Made by a program: the position numbers and the translations under genes
Source: CAYXDO01 sp964463485
Lineage (GTDB): Bacteria > Myxococcota > Kuafuiibacteriia > Kuafuiibacteriales > Kuafuiibacteriaceae
Reading direction: 5' to 3'
NCBI GenBank assembly: GCA_964463485.1
Contig: CAYXDO010000154.1
Location: 1 to 27,121, forward strand
DNA length: 27,121 nucleotides
Part shown: positions 8,841 through 16,792 of the stretch, in pieces
How the letters are laid out: each line of letters begins with the position of its first letter
Numbering within the stretch: position 1 is the first letter of the stretch
Notes under the pieces: model-generated
Seen by the model: the letters and a program-made list of their open reading frames with translations, nothing else
What the model was told of the DNA's origin: nothing
Database searches by the model: none

Positions 8841-9739
8841 TCTGAGTCTCCTTCTTCGAGGAACAAATCATCGACCGAGGACTTGAGTCTCTCGGCGCGG
8901 CGCTGCATCAAAACGTTGGCCAATCGGTCGTCGGGGCTCTTGTCGAGCGCCACGGCGAGCGCCTGGTCGAGCTGGGTGAGGAAAGTCTTCCTGTCCTGCG
9001 TTTTCACACAGACCTTCTCGGCGTAAGTCACATACGGAGCGGCCCGAGCGCCGCTCGACAGTACCAATGCTCGCTCGAAGTGTTTCTTGGCTTCGTCGAG
9101 GCTCCCGTTCGACTTGGAGGTCTCGAGGTTGATCATCAGCTCGTGAATCGCACCTCGCTGAAACGACTCATCGAGCAAGAGCGCACGACGAGCCAGCTGC
9201 TCCACCAAAGGAAGATCGGCGAGCACCTCGGGATCGTTCTTGGAGGAGGAAATCAGGAGCCCCCAGGACGCCGCGGTCCAATACAAGAGCGGCACGTCTT
9301 CGGTTTCCAACTCGGTCAACGCTCGATCTGGGTTAGTCTTCACCGTCGCCGAGAATCCTTGGTGGTCCACTTCGAGCCCCCGCAGAGCATAACGGAGGGC
9401 ACGCCGGTACAATTTCCGGGCCCGAGCTTCGAGGGCTCGGCCGGCTGCGAGATCTCTTCCGCGGATTTCGTCGGCGTCTTGCTGCACGAACGCATATCCG
9501 TACTGAGCAAACCCAGAGGCCAACGCGGTCAGCAACCCAACGTGCTCGGGTTGGCTGTCGAGCAACGCTTCCATCGTCTTCAACGCGAAGGGTACGGCCT
9601 GCTCGACGAGCTCCGGATCCTCGTCCCGGCCAAACGAGCCGCCCGCGCCAGAGAGTGCGTCCGCCGCGAATCCCGTGGCGATCGACGCACACCCAACGGG
9701 CGCAAAGAGAAGCGGCAAGCACAACCAGATGACCCGCAT
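8837..9739 (-). CDS. TRAP transporter T-component (TatT-like) lipoprotein
   Basis: 300 aa from the ATG at 9739. The frame is open further upstream, but only this ATG begins a lipoprotein signal (hydrophobic stretch ending APVGC, Cys17). The body is all-helical with TPR-like segments, including ALKTMEALLDSQPEHVG, a paired-arginine segment RKLYRRALRYALRG and DEAKKHFERALVL. This matches the TatT family (Treponema pallidum Tp0956 type), which forms a periplasmic complex with a TRAP P-subunit. The next gene, overlapping by 4 bases, is such a P-subunit, which supports the call. The gene is divergent from the ADP-ribosylglycohydrolase gene across a 92-base gap that should hold both promoters. TPR lipoprotein of another family is the main alternative. 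Confidence 0.82.
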   Translation of the reverse strand: MRVIWLCLPLLFAPVGCASIATGFAADALSGAGGSFGRDEDPELVEQAVPFALKTMEALLDSQPEHVGLLTALASGFAQYGYAFVQQDADEIRGRDLAAGRALEARARKLYRRALRYALRGLEVDHQGFSATVKTNPDRALTELETEDVPLLYWTAASWGLLISSSKNDPEVLADLPLVEQLARRALLLDESFQRGAIHELMINLETSKSNGSLDEAKKHFERALVLSSGARAAPYVTYAEKVCVKTQDRKTFLTQLDQALAVALDKSPDDRLANVLMQRRAERLKSSVDDLFLEEGDSE

Positions 9740-9831
9740 GGCTCGAACATTCGACCCTTCGACGGTCGGAAAGCGAGGGTCAAGCCGTGCGTGCGCGCCC
9801 CCACGCCCGACGATCGAGTATCCTCCTGAGC

Positions 9832-10704
9832 ATGAACCCCCGCCTCGCTCGCGCTCGCGCCTCCCTCGAAGGGCTCTCCGTAGGCGACGCTTTCGGCGAG
9901 CGCTTCTTCCTCGAGCCCCTCTCCGCCAGGCGACTGATCGCTGCCCGCGCAATGCCAGCGGGGATCTGGCGCTACACCGACGACACCCAACTGGCGCTCT
10001 CGATCTACGAGGAGCTTTTGGAGCGCGGCTCGATCGACCCGCGCTCGCTCGCCCGTAGGTTCGCCGAGGCCTACGTCCGAAATCCGCACCGCGGCTACGG
10101 CGCCACCGCCCACGACGTCCTCACTCGAATCGCGCTCGGTCTCGATTGGGAGGTCGTGAGCCGGGAGGTCCACGGTGGCGAGGGATCGATGGGGAACGGA
10201 GGCGCGATGCGTGTGGCCCCGCTCGGCGCCTACTTCGCCAACGACCTCGACCAACTCCTTGCCGAAGCTCGGGACAGCGCGAGGCCAACTCACGCCCACC
10301 CCGAGGGACAGGCGGGCGCGATCGCAGTCGCAGTGGCCGCGGCTCACGTGGAGACTCATCGATCCGGCGGTCTCGCGCTCCTCGAGGCAGCGCACAGAGC
10401 GACGCCCGACGGGCCGACTCGCGAAGGGATCGCGGCCGCCATGGCGACGGACCTGACGCTCTCCCCGGAGCACGCTGCGGAACGCCTCGGAAACGGCTCG
10501 CGGGTGATCGCATCGGACACCGTACCGTTTTCGCTGTGGTGCGCGGCTCGCCACACTACGGACTTTGTCGAAGCCATGTGGTCGACGGTCTCCGGCCTCG
10601 GCGACCGCGACACGACGTGTGCCATCGTCGGCGGCATCGTCGCACTCGCGGCCCCGGTTCCCCCTGATTGGGTTCGCAGCCGAGAGCCGCTCCCGGTGGC
10701 ATGA
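9832..10704 (+). CDS. ADP-ribosylglycohydrolase family protein (DraG-like)
   Basis: 290 aa. It likely removes ADP-ribose from a modified protein or small molecule using two Mg ions. It starts with the family's ARASLEGLSVGDAFGE motif, followed by the metal-binding YTDDT (Thr49-Asp50-Asp51), GNGGAMR (121-127) and THAHPEG (153-159). A late DRDTT (258-262) replaces the usual GGDTDT: the aspartates and a threonine are kept, but one position is Arg. The ATG at 9832 is chosen over an upstream in-frame ATG at 9787 because the protein family begins there; no good Shine-Dalgarno is visible. It is followed 47 bases later by a Crp-like regulator in the same direction. No ADP-ribosyltransferase partner is seen in the window, so the substrate is unknown. 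Confidence 0.86.
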   Translation: MNPRLARARASLEGLSVGDAFGERFFLEPLSARRLIAARAMPAGIWRYTDDTQLALSIYEELLERGSIDPRSLARRFAEAYVRNPHRGYGATAHDVLTRIALGLDWEVVSREVHGGEGSMGNGGAMRVAPLGAYFANDLDQLLAEARDSARPTHAHPEGQAGAIAVAVAAAHVETHRSGGLALLEAAHRATPDGPTREGIAAAMATDLTLSPEHAAERLGNGSRVIASDTVPFSLWCAARHTTDFVEAMWSTVSGLGDRDTTCAIVGGIVALAAPVPPDWVRSREPLPVA

Positions 10705-10716
10705 GTACCAACCGCG

Positions 10717-10745
10717 TTGTAACTTTGCCGCCCAATCGGTAGCTT
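10717..10745 (+). promoter_or_regulatory. Possible promoter for the Crp-like gene
   Basis: TTGTAA (10717-10722) and TAGCTT (10740-10745) are separated by 17 bases. They match the -35 and -10 consensus only partially (4/6 and 3/6). Predicted transcription start would fall at or next to the GTG at 10752, implying a leaderless message. Visual match only. Confidence 0.2.
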
Positions 10746-10751
10746 CGCAGG

Positions 10752-11462
10752 GTGCCTGGGTCCGAGACGCCCCTGTCGACACGGCTTCGGCGAGGACGAC
10801 ACCTCGCACGCCTCAGCGAAGCCTCGAGCGATCGGCTCGCGCGTGCGGCTCGCGTCGTCCACCTCGACGAAGGTGAATATCTATTCCGCGCTGGGGAGCC
10901 GGCCGAGTTCTTCGCAGTCATGGAGACTGGTCTCGTGCTGATTTCGGTCCCCAAACGAGACGGAGAATCGGCAATCCTGGGACTCTTCGGACCCCGAGAG
11001 TGTGTCGGACTCTCCGCGGCGCTCGACGCAGGATCGACGTTCCCTGGAAACGCGATGATTTTGTCCTCCAAAGCAACGGCAATCTTGGTCCCCGCGGCAG
11101 ACACGAGGCAAATCGGCGCGGAAGACACGACGTGCGCGTCCGCGCTGAGAGAGGCTCTGCTCGATCACACCCGCGCGCTCCGAGTGAAGATCGAGATCCT
11201 GTCCGCCGGCCGGGTCCGGTCGAGACTCGCTTCGCTACTCCTCCACCTCGCCGAACGCTTCGGCGACGAGCTCGAGGACGGAGACACCTTCGTTCCGATC
11301 GCGCTCTCGCGTTCCGCCCTCGCCCAACTCATCTCCGCTCGATCGGAGACCGTGATTCGAGCTCTGACCAAATGGCGACACGAAGGGCTCGTGATCGCGT
11401 CGGACGAGGGCTTCAGAATCAAGGATCCCGAGACCCTGAGATCGATCGCCGAAGGAAGTTGA
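10752..11462 (+). CDS. Crp/Fnr family transcriptional regulator
   Basis: 236 aa from a GTG start. An N-terminal cyclic-nucleotide-binding-like beta-roll (about 25-130; EGEYLFRAGEPAEFFAVMETGLV is replaced here by a close variant of the family's GExLFxxGDP signature) is followed by a long dimerisation helix (about 135-165). A C-terminal winged HTH (about 175-230) contains SRSALAQLISARSETVIRAL, the recognition-helix pattern of Crp/Fnr proteins. There are no N-terminal cysteine clusters, so it is not a typical oxygen-sensing Fnr; the effector is unknown. It lies between an ADP-ribosylglycohydrolase gene and a membrane-anchored unknown in the same direction, 26 bases before the latter. Confidence 0.87.
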   Translation: MPGSETPLSTRLRRGRHLARLSEASSDRLARAARVVHLDEGEYLFRAGEPAEFFAVMETGLVLISVPKRDGESAILGLFGPRECVGLSAALDAGSTFPGNAMILSSKATAILVPAADTRQIGAEDTTCASALREALLDHTRALRVKIEILSAGRVRSRLASLLLHLAERFGDELEDGDTFVPIALSRSALAQLISARSETVIRALTKWRHEGLVIASDEGFRIKDPETLRSIAEGS

Positions 11463-11488
11463 GTTGGAGCAGCGTGCGCGCAACGAAT

Positions 11489-13540
11489 ATGTCCTTTCGC
11501 CACGACAAACACGCACCTCGAAGGCCACCTAGGGCAGGGGCGCCGAGTGCTCGTCGCAAGCGCCTCGACCGAATCACGATACGCGTGGTTTTGGTCGGCG
11601 CTCTGCTCTTCCTCGGAGCTGCATCGGAGCGCGTGCTTTGGCTGCCGGACCCGATAGACATCCCCAGCGACTTCCGCCCTCGACATTGGGGTACGGGTCG
11701 AGTGCCCCACACATCGGCCGTCGAACCCCACGATCATCAAATCAGAATACAGCTCAGCGGGACCTGGCCGCTCTCGGTCGTTCGGCGCCTGCCCTCGGAG
11801 TATCGAATCCGCACGTCCTCAGGTGAGTTGGTCGAGCTCCAGCCCTCGCTCATCGCACCGAACCTGCTCATTCTCGAACCAAAGCAAATGCTCCAACCCT
11901 TCCACGCTCACTCGATCGAAACCATCGCCGTATTCGACGGCTTGGATCGGTTATCCGACGAGGAGAGACTGGTCATGCACAAAACTCGGCGCGCTCGGCG
12001 CCGATGGGTCGAGACCGACACTCTGACACTGGGCCCGAATCTCGGTCGGAACACGACCTCCAGAGCCAAGATCACTCGGACGGTTCTCTCGAGTATCCAC
12101 TGCAGCGGACAGCCCGAGGTTCAATACACGTTCGAAGACTCCGTGCTGCCCGAAAGTGACGACTTCCTCATCTTCGAGCTGGAAGCGATCGGTCCGGTCG
12201 AAGCGCTCCCGGGGTCCCGCCTGCGACAACTCTACGAGCCGCCTCTCAGTCTGCTCGAGCGCCTGGCCTCGGTCGAGACCACCGAGCGTCCGGCGTTTCC
12301 GAGAGCCCGCATCAGAGTCATCGCGCCGAATGGCTCCTCGACGTCCAGCGAATGGAAGCGCTCCCTTGGCATCGGCGTCGACACCTGGGTGCCCTTCGAT
12401 TCGCAGGTTCCGCCGCCCGCGCCTTCGGAGTGGTTCGACCCTCCGATGAGTGACACTGACTCCGTAATGGGTACGTTCTGCGAGCCGCGATCGGTCAAGA
12501 CCTATCACCTGGCTCACGTCGAGTCGGGTGGACAGAGCGTGCTTTGGTTTCGAGGTGGGCGGGGCTTCCTGGCGACCGTAGCCAACAAAGTGATGGAGCT
12601 CCAGAGCTTTGGCGACGGCAAGCCCCAGCAGCGTCGGCGCGTTCAACGTTCGAACGACGATCGGCCCAACGTCTTCGGGGACGGGTTTGGTATAGCCTCC
12701 TCGGACGCGATCGAGTGGTACGACCTAGATGGACGCGCACGCTACCGAAAGTCGCTCTCCTTCGATTCGGGCGCCCAGCCCTGCGCCATCGCGCTCGGTG
12801 AGCGAATCGTGCTGGCCGGGAGTCGGAACGGGCGGGCGTCTCACGTCATCATCTCGAGCTCGGATGGCGCGATCGTGGAGGATTTTCGGGAGATTCGGCC
12901 GAGCTCTCCCCCGGTTCACGGCCCCGTCTTTTGCGCCGCCCTCCGAGGTGACGCCTGGGTGGCCTGGGCGACCCGCGGCTCCCCGGAAAAACATCCCGAC
13001 TCATTCGGCACACAAGTGGCCCAACTCTCGGGCTCCGGCGCGACATTGTCTCTTCGACATTTCGTCTCGATAGATCCAAAAGGTCTATTCTCGACCGACT
13101 GGAGACTTCTGCTGGTCCAAGCGGAACGCAGACTCGGTGCACTCAGGGCCTGGTCGGGGATTTCGATCCCGAATGACTTGAACACGGAGTTTGCGGATCA
13201 AGAGTTCGTGGGCGATCAGGAGTTTGTCGGCGAGTTCGACGGCGTTCAACCGGTTCCCTTGAGCCAGAGTGCCTGGGGCGCAGCCCTCGACACCGGCGGT
13301 GGGGTTCGGCGATTCGATCGAATCGTCAACGTCGACCCTCGTTACCCAAAGGAAGTCATCGCTCTTCCGGACCATCCTTTCGCCATCGGTCACACGGGTG
13401 ATTTGGAGCTCGCCATCGCAGTGACCGACGATGCGGAGTACGGCGAGCCGTCGCGGATGATGCACGGCGCACAGGTGCGGCTGCTGCGGTGTGAACAGCG
13501 GAGGCACCCAAAAATCCGGGACGACCCCGAGGACGAATGA
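11489..13540 (+). CDS. Membrane-anchored hypothetical protein
   Basis: 683 aa, not recognised. A basic N-terminus (residues 1-29) is followed by one hydrophobic helix (about 30-46; ITIRVVLVGALLFLGAA), then a long beta-rich, probably periplasmic region. The stretch about 330-600 has recurring short beta motifs (WFRGGRGFLATV, IEWYDLDGRARY, ERIVLAGSRNGRA) that suggest a propeller-like fold; this is inference. DQEFVG is directly repeated at residues 570-581 (13196-13231), with synonymous differences between copies. Start choice is uncertain: the ATG at 11489 has no Shine-Dalgarno, and an in-frame GTG at 11474 has GGAG only 4 bases upstream. The frame is open much further upstream but overlaps the regulator gene. 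It is probably cotranscribed with the Crp-like gene. Confidence 0.7.
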   Translation: MSFRHDKHAPRRPPRAGAPSARRKRLDRITIRVVLVGALLFLGAASERVLWLPDPIDIPSDFRPRHWGTGRVPHTSAVEPHDHQIRIQLSGTWPLSVVRRLPSEYRIRTSSGELVELQPSLIAPNLLILEPKQMLQPFHAHSIETIAVFDGLDRLSDEERLVMHKTRRARRRWVETDTLTLGPNLGRNTTSRAKITRTVLSSIHCSGQPEVQYTFEDSVLPESDDFLIFELEAIGPVEALPGSRLRQLYEPPLSLLERLASVETTERPAFPRARIRVIAPNGSSTSSEWKRSLGIGVDTWVPFDSQVPPPAPSEWFDPPMSDTDSVMGTFCEPRSVKTYHLAHVESGGQSVLWFRGGRGFLATVANKVMELQSFGDGKPQQRRRVQRSNDDRPNVFGDGFGIASSDAIEWYDLDGRARYRKSLSFDSGAQPCAIALGERIVLAGSRNGRASHVIISSSDGAIVEDFREIRPSSPPVHGPVFCAALRGDAWVAWATRGSPEKHPDSFGTQVAQLSGSGATLSLRHFVSIDPKGLFSTDWRLLLVQAERRLGALRAWSGISIPNDLNTEFADQEFVGDQEFVGEFDGVQPVPLSQSAWGAALDTGGGVRRFDRIVNVDPRYPKEVIALPDHPFAIGHTGDLELAIAVTDDAEYGEPSRMMHGAQVRLLRCEQRRHPKIRDDPEDE

Positions 13541-13551
13541 GCCGAGGCGCT

Positions 13552-13584
13552 GGCGCGTTTTCTTCACACCTCTCGCGCCTTTTT
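13552..13584 (+). terminator. Rho-independent terminator
   Basis: The stem GGCGCG (13552-13557) pairs with CGCGCC (13574-13579) across a 16-base loop, and TTTTT follows at 13580-13584. It starts 12 bases after the stop of the 683-aa unknown, so it probably ends the 9832-13540 transcript. The loop is long, which lowers certainty. Confidence 0.5.
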
Positions 13585-13747
13585 GTTGAGCTGCCGATGT
13601 CGAGGCCTCGGCGGCTGTCGAGGAGATCAACGACGGTCCGCCCCACGCGCGAACCACCTCAGGAACCCAAGCGGTTCTCGATGAGTGAGACCCTGGCTCG
13701 CTAGGCAGCCAGTGGCGTCGAAATTCGGCCCGGCTCTGCGAGGACTT

Positions 13748-13810
13748 CGTGCCCGTGCCCGTGCCCTGCCCGTGCCCGTCCGTGCCCGTGCCCGTCCGTG
13801 CCCGTGCCCG
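13748..13810. repeat. GTGCCC hexanucleotide repeat
   Basis: About ten near-copies of CGTGCC/CGTCCG words in six-base period, with several one- or two-base phase shifts. It lies in a non-coding gap. The reverse complement (GGGCAC) recurs at 16738-16774 between the two S1 protease genes. Confidence 0.8.
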
Positions 13811-13912
13811 ATCCTGATCCTGCCTCACGATTCTAATCCTGCTTTCCGTCGGACCGCAATTGCTGCCGGGCGCGCGGGCGCGCAGCCGGTCGTTGGAGTA
13901 TGCTGACGGTCC

Positions 13913-15376
13913 GTGGAGTACAAATACAGTCAGCGAGCGGGAGTGCTGAACGAAGCGGCCCCCGAGCCTCGGGCGGCCCGACAAAAAGCTGGACCCGACC
14001 TCGACCGAACCACGGCGATGGTCACCAGCCTCGCGTCCGTTCACGCCCAGTCCATCGCGCCCGAGTCACCGCGGCCACGGGACGAGCTCATCGCGCGCGT
14101 GGCCGCGGCCCGCGCTGCTGGCGCAGGTTTGGACCCGATCCGCGGGCAGGGAGACAAAGGCATGTTTTTCTTCACCGTCGAGGAAGGGGCACGCGTAAGA
14201 GTCATCGAAAAGGACGGCAGGGTCCGCGTCGTAGGCGGGCCCAGCCGGATCTGGAGGATGGGTCGCAGGATCGAACCCATGACTCACTACGTCGCCCATC
14301 CGGGAGAATTTCTCATCGTGAGATTTCGCGACGGAAAACAGCGGCATCTCGTTGCTCCGGCCGACCTGTGGTTCGACCCCCGCGAGCACGCCGAGGTGAG
14401 AAAAGAGGACGCGCTCCAGATCGCCTCCAAGGAAGCCGTCGTCGCCTACAGCCGCGGCCCGACCGGTCAGGTCTCTCGACGAGTGATCTACGGTCCCACC
14501 GCCTTCGTACCCGAGCCCGGAGAGTGGCTCCACACGTTCTCCTGGCACGGCTCCAGAGGCGGCGAGGACGGATATCTGAAGGTTCCCAACGCGCTCGTGT
14601 TCCAGAAATTGTGGTCGCTGCCCGACCAGATGTACCACGACATTCAGGATGTCCGAACTTCCGACGATGCCGTGCTCACGATACGACTCATGATCTTCTT
14701 CGAGCTCGTCGGCGTCGAGAAGATGCTCGACTCGACTCACGACCCGATCGGAGACTTCGTCAACGCGGCCACTTCGGACGTCGTCGAGCTGGTGGGTAAG
14801 TATGACTTCGAGTCATTCAAGCAGCACACCGACCGACTCAATCAAATCGAGACTTACCAGCAGCTCACCTCGCGAGCCGATCAATGTGGATACCGGATCA
14901 ACAAGGTCGTGTACCGAGGCTACGGCGCGCCGGAGTCTCTTCAGAGGATGCACGACGAGGCCATCGAGACACGAACTCGGCTCGCGCTCGAACGCGCCAC
15001 GCAGCACCAGGCGCAGGACCTCGAAGACGCCAAGCTGGAACGAGACCTCACCCGAGCCGCGCGCTTGCGGAGCGAGCAGGAAGCCAAGCTCCTCCATGAG
15101 ATCGGGCAGGCCACCAAACGCCAGGAAGCGCAGCTCCGCGACGAATCGATTCGAAGCGACTTCTCGCGCACTCAGTCCAAGCTGGACGAGGAGCAGCGAG
15201 GCTCGCTCGCTCGGGCTCGCGACCAAGAACAACTCGTGCATTTCACCGCGCTCAGGACGCTCGGAGTCGATCTCACCGCGCTCCTGACACAAGGGCGAGC
15301 CGATCGGATCATCGAGGTCCGCGGGAACGCCCAACCCCACGTACATCTCGGTTCGGACACGGCGACTCGAGAGTGA
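13913..15376 (+). CDS. SPFH / major-vault-protein-like coiled-coil protein
   Basis: 487 aa; probably a cytoplasmic oligomeric scaffold. Residues about 70-215 contain successive short beta units (EEGARVRVIEKDGRV, HPGEFLIVRFRDG, RRVIYGPTAFVPEPGEW) like the N-terminal repeats of vault protein. Residues about 235-340 look like the MVP shoulder/SPFH fold: IQDVRTSDDAVLTIRL, DFVNAATSDVVELV and DFESFKQHTDRL line up by eye with the corresponding human MVP segments. Residues about 345-435 form a charged coiled coil (AIETRTRLALERATQ onward), like the MVP cap helix. The C-terminus is short. No signal peptide or membrane segment is seen. The start is uncertain: GTG 13913 gives the longest form, and ATG 14018 (35 residues shorter) is an alternative. 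Convergent with the degenerate S1 protease, 8 bases apart. Confidence 0.68.
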   Translation: MEYKYSQRAGVLNEAAPEPRAARQKAGPDLDRTTAMVTSLASVHAQSIAPESPRPRDELIARVAAARAAGAGLDPIRGQGDKGMFFFTVEEGARVRVIEKDGRVRVVGGPSRIWRMGRRIEPMTHYVAHPGEFLIVRFRDGKQRHLVAPADLWFDPREHAEVRKEDALQIASKEAVVAYSRGPTGQVSRRVIYGPTAFVPEPGEWLHTFSWHGSRGGEDGYLKVPNALVFQKLWSLPDQMYHDIQDVRTSDDAVLTIRLMIFFELVGVEKMLDSTHDPIGDFVNAATSDVVELVGKYDFESFKQHTDRLNQIETYQQLTSRADQCGYRINKVVYRGYGAPESLQRMHDEAIETRTRLALERATQHQAQDLEDAKLERDLTRAARLRSEQEAKLLHEIGQATKRQEAQLRDESIRSDFSRTQSKLDEEQRGSLARARDQEQLVHFTALRTLGVDLTALLTQGRADRIIEVRGNAQPHVHLGSDTATRE

Positions 15377-15384
15377 CCGCGCCT

Positions 15385-16551
15385 TCAGAAACCCCCGAGG
15401 TGCATCTCGGCGCTCGTCGCCGAACCCAGCCCGATCGAGACCGTGGCTCGCCAGAGCGAGCGTCCTTCGACTTGAACAGACTTGGCGAAGCGGTATGAAA
15501 CCTTTCCTGTGGCTTCGTCCCGATGAACTCGGGACGGCTCCACGTGGCCCATCCCGTTGACGTAGGTGCGGCCGTCCCCTGCCGACGCGATCACCAGTGA
15601 AAACTTGTCGGAATCCGAATAGGGCCGTGAGACGGGCATCTCCAAGCTCCATTCGACGGACAGAGTCACGGTAGACTGGTCACTCCTTCGATCGAACTCC
15701 GGCGTCGCTCGAATCATGTCGAGGATCACCTCCTTGTCGGCGGCCGGAGCCCGCACGGCGAGCTCCGAGCTCGTCTCGATCAGCTTCTGCATCGATCCGC
15801 TGAAAGGCGCAGAAGCCAACACCGCTCCCGGCCCTTCTGCCGCATATTCGATCGGCAGCGCAAAGCAGAGTCCGCCGAGCCTCGACACGTTGGCTGCGAG
15901 CACGCCGATCGCAGCGCCGCTCTCGTCGAGGAGCGGACCCCCGCTGTCGCTCGGCCCAAACGGAATGTCGCACTCAGTGAACACGACGTCCTCGACCTTG
16001 CGGCCCGGGTGCACGATCTTGCCCCTGGAGAGGTTGCTCCTTGCGGCCGGGCTCCCGAAGGCGTAGACGACCGTGCCCGTACGCACCAAGCTGGCCTTTG
16101 CGGTCGTCAGGAACCCGTGAGCCGCACACTCGCCACACGCCACGACGGACATGTCCAGAGTCTCGCTGATCTTCTTCACCTGGCCGTCCACGCGGACGCC
16201 ATCCGAGAACTCGATAGCCACCGACGAACCGACCTGAGTCGTGGGGAGAATGCGAGTGAGCACGTCACCCTTCGCGGAGGCGATCCAGCCGACCGCGTCA
16301 CCTTTGGCGGCGATGACCCTGACGATCTTGTCTTCGGCGCCAGGGACTGCCTCCTCGACCCGGCTTGGCCGTTTTTCGGTGAGTACCGAGTCCTTTTTGG
16401 GCTCGAGCGCAAATTCTTCATCGGGCGCGGGCGTCTCCGAGTCCGCTCCGACCTCGCTCCTGAGGAAGGCGACCCGAACGGACGCTCCGACCACGAACAC
16501 GGCACCGAGCCACGCCCAATGCCGCGGCTCCCATTTCGACCGCTGACCCAC
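15385..16551 (-). CDS. Membrane-anchored S1-type protease homologue lacking catalytic His
   Basis: 388 aa from a tentative GTG at 16551. The frame extends to 16767, but the extra 72 residues only translate the simple repeat. One N-terminal helix (about 10-28) would anchor a periplasmic trypsin/HtrA-like domain. PSDSGGPLLDESG carries the serine (Ser203) and TLDMSVV the aspartate (Asp133). Where active relatives read TNxHVV after the VGWIASAKG strand, this protein has TRILPT, with Leu102 at the histidine position. It is therefore probably proteolytically inactive, perhaps a regulatory or binding protein. The C-terminal 100 residues are a beta-rich domain of unknown family. It lies 241 bases downstream of an intact protease gene on the same strand. 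Start uncertain because no Shine-Dalgarno is seen; TTG at 16566 or 16593 is possible. Confidence 0.7.
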   Translation of the reverse strand: MGQRSKWEPRHWAWLGAVFVVGASVRVAFLRSEVGADSETPAPDEEFALEPKKDSVLTEKRPSRVEEAVPGAEDKIVRVIAAKGDAVGWIASAKGDVLTRILPTTQVGSSVAIEFSDGVRVDGQVKKISETLDMSVVACGECAAHGFLTTAKASLVRTGTVVYAFGSPAARSNLSRGKIVHPGRKVEDVVFTECDIPFGPSDSGGPLLDESGAAIGVLAANVSRLGGLCFALPIEYAAEGPGAVLASAPFSGSMQKLIETSSELAVRAPAADKEVILDMIRATPEFDRRSDQSTVTLSVEWSLEMPVSRPYSDSDKFSLVIASAGDGRTYVNGMGHVEPSRVHRDEATGKVSYRFAKSVQVEGRSLWRATVSIGLGSATSAEMHLGGF

Positions 16552-16611
16552 GCGGCCACGGTACAACAATCCGCCCGCCAAGTCCGCAACCAACCAGAAT
16601 TTCGGATCGGA

Positions 16612-16774
16612 CAGGGACCAAGATCGGGAACGGGAGCGTGAGCGTGAAGGGGAACGGGAACAGGGACCTGGAACAAGAACAAGGACCTGGAACGAGAACA
16701 GGGACCGGGAACGAGAACAGGAACGCTCACTGGTGAATCGGGCACGGGCACGGGCACGCACGGGCACGGGCCCG
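16612..16774. repeat. GGGAAC/GGGCAC hexanucleotide repeat
   Basis: About 160 bases of six-base periodic sequence: GGGAAC, AGGACC, GAACAG and GGAACA words to about 16727, then GGGCAC words at 16738-16774. It lies between the two S1 protease genes. The reading frame of the downstream protease runs through it, giving Arg/Ser-rich sequence that is very unlikely to be part of the protein. Confidence 0.8.
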
Positions 16775-16792
16775 TCATGAGTTATGCCGTAC

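Larger units (their letters stand above)
13541..13912. other. Intergenic region: terminator plus GTGCCC repeat
   Basis: This 372-base gap follows the 683-aa unknown. It holds a terminator-like hairpin (13552-13584) and a simple-sequence tract (13748-13810), listed separately. No coding frame with protein-like composition was found. Upstream signals for the SPFH-like gene would lie at its right end, but none are convincing. Confidence 0.6.

Noticed and set aside
13085..14044. Long minus-strand frame across 13541-13912
   Set aside because: It overlaps the 683-aa gene antisense, and its middle is a translation of the GTGCCC repeat (RART/GTGT-type peptide). Shadow frame.
16552..16767. N-terminal 72 residues of the downstream S1-like frame
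   Set aside because: Arg/Ser-rich low-complexity translation of the GGGAAC/GGGCAC tract. The first plausible start with a membrane helix is the GTG at 16551.
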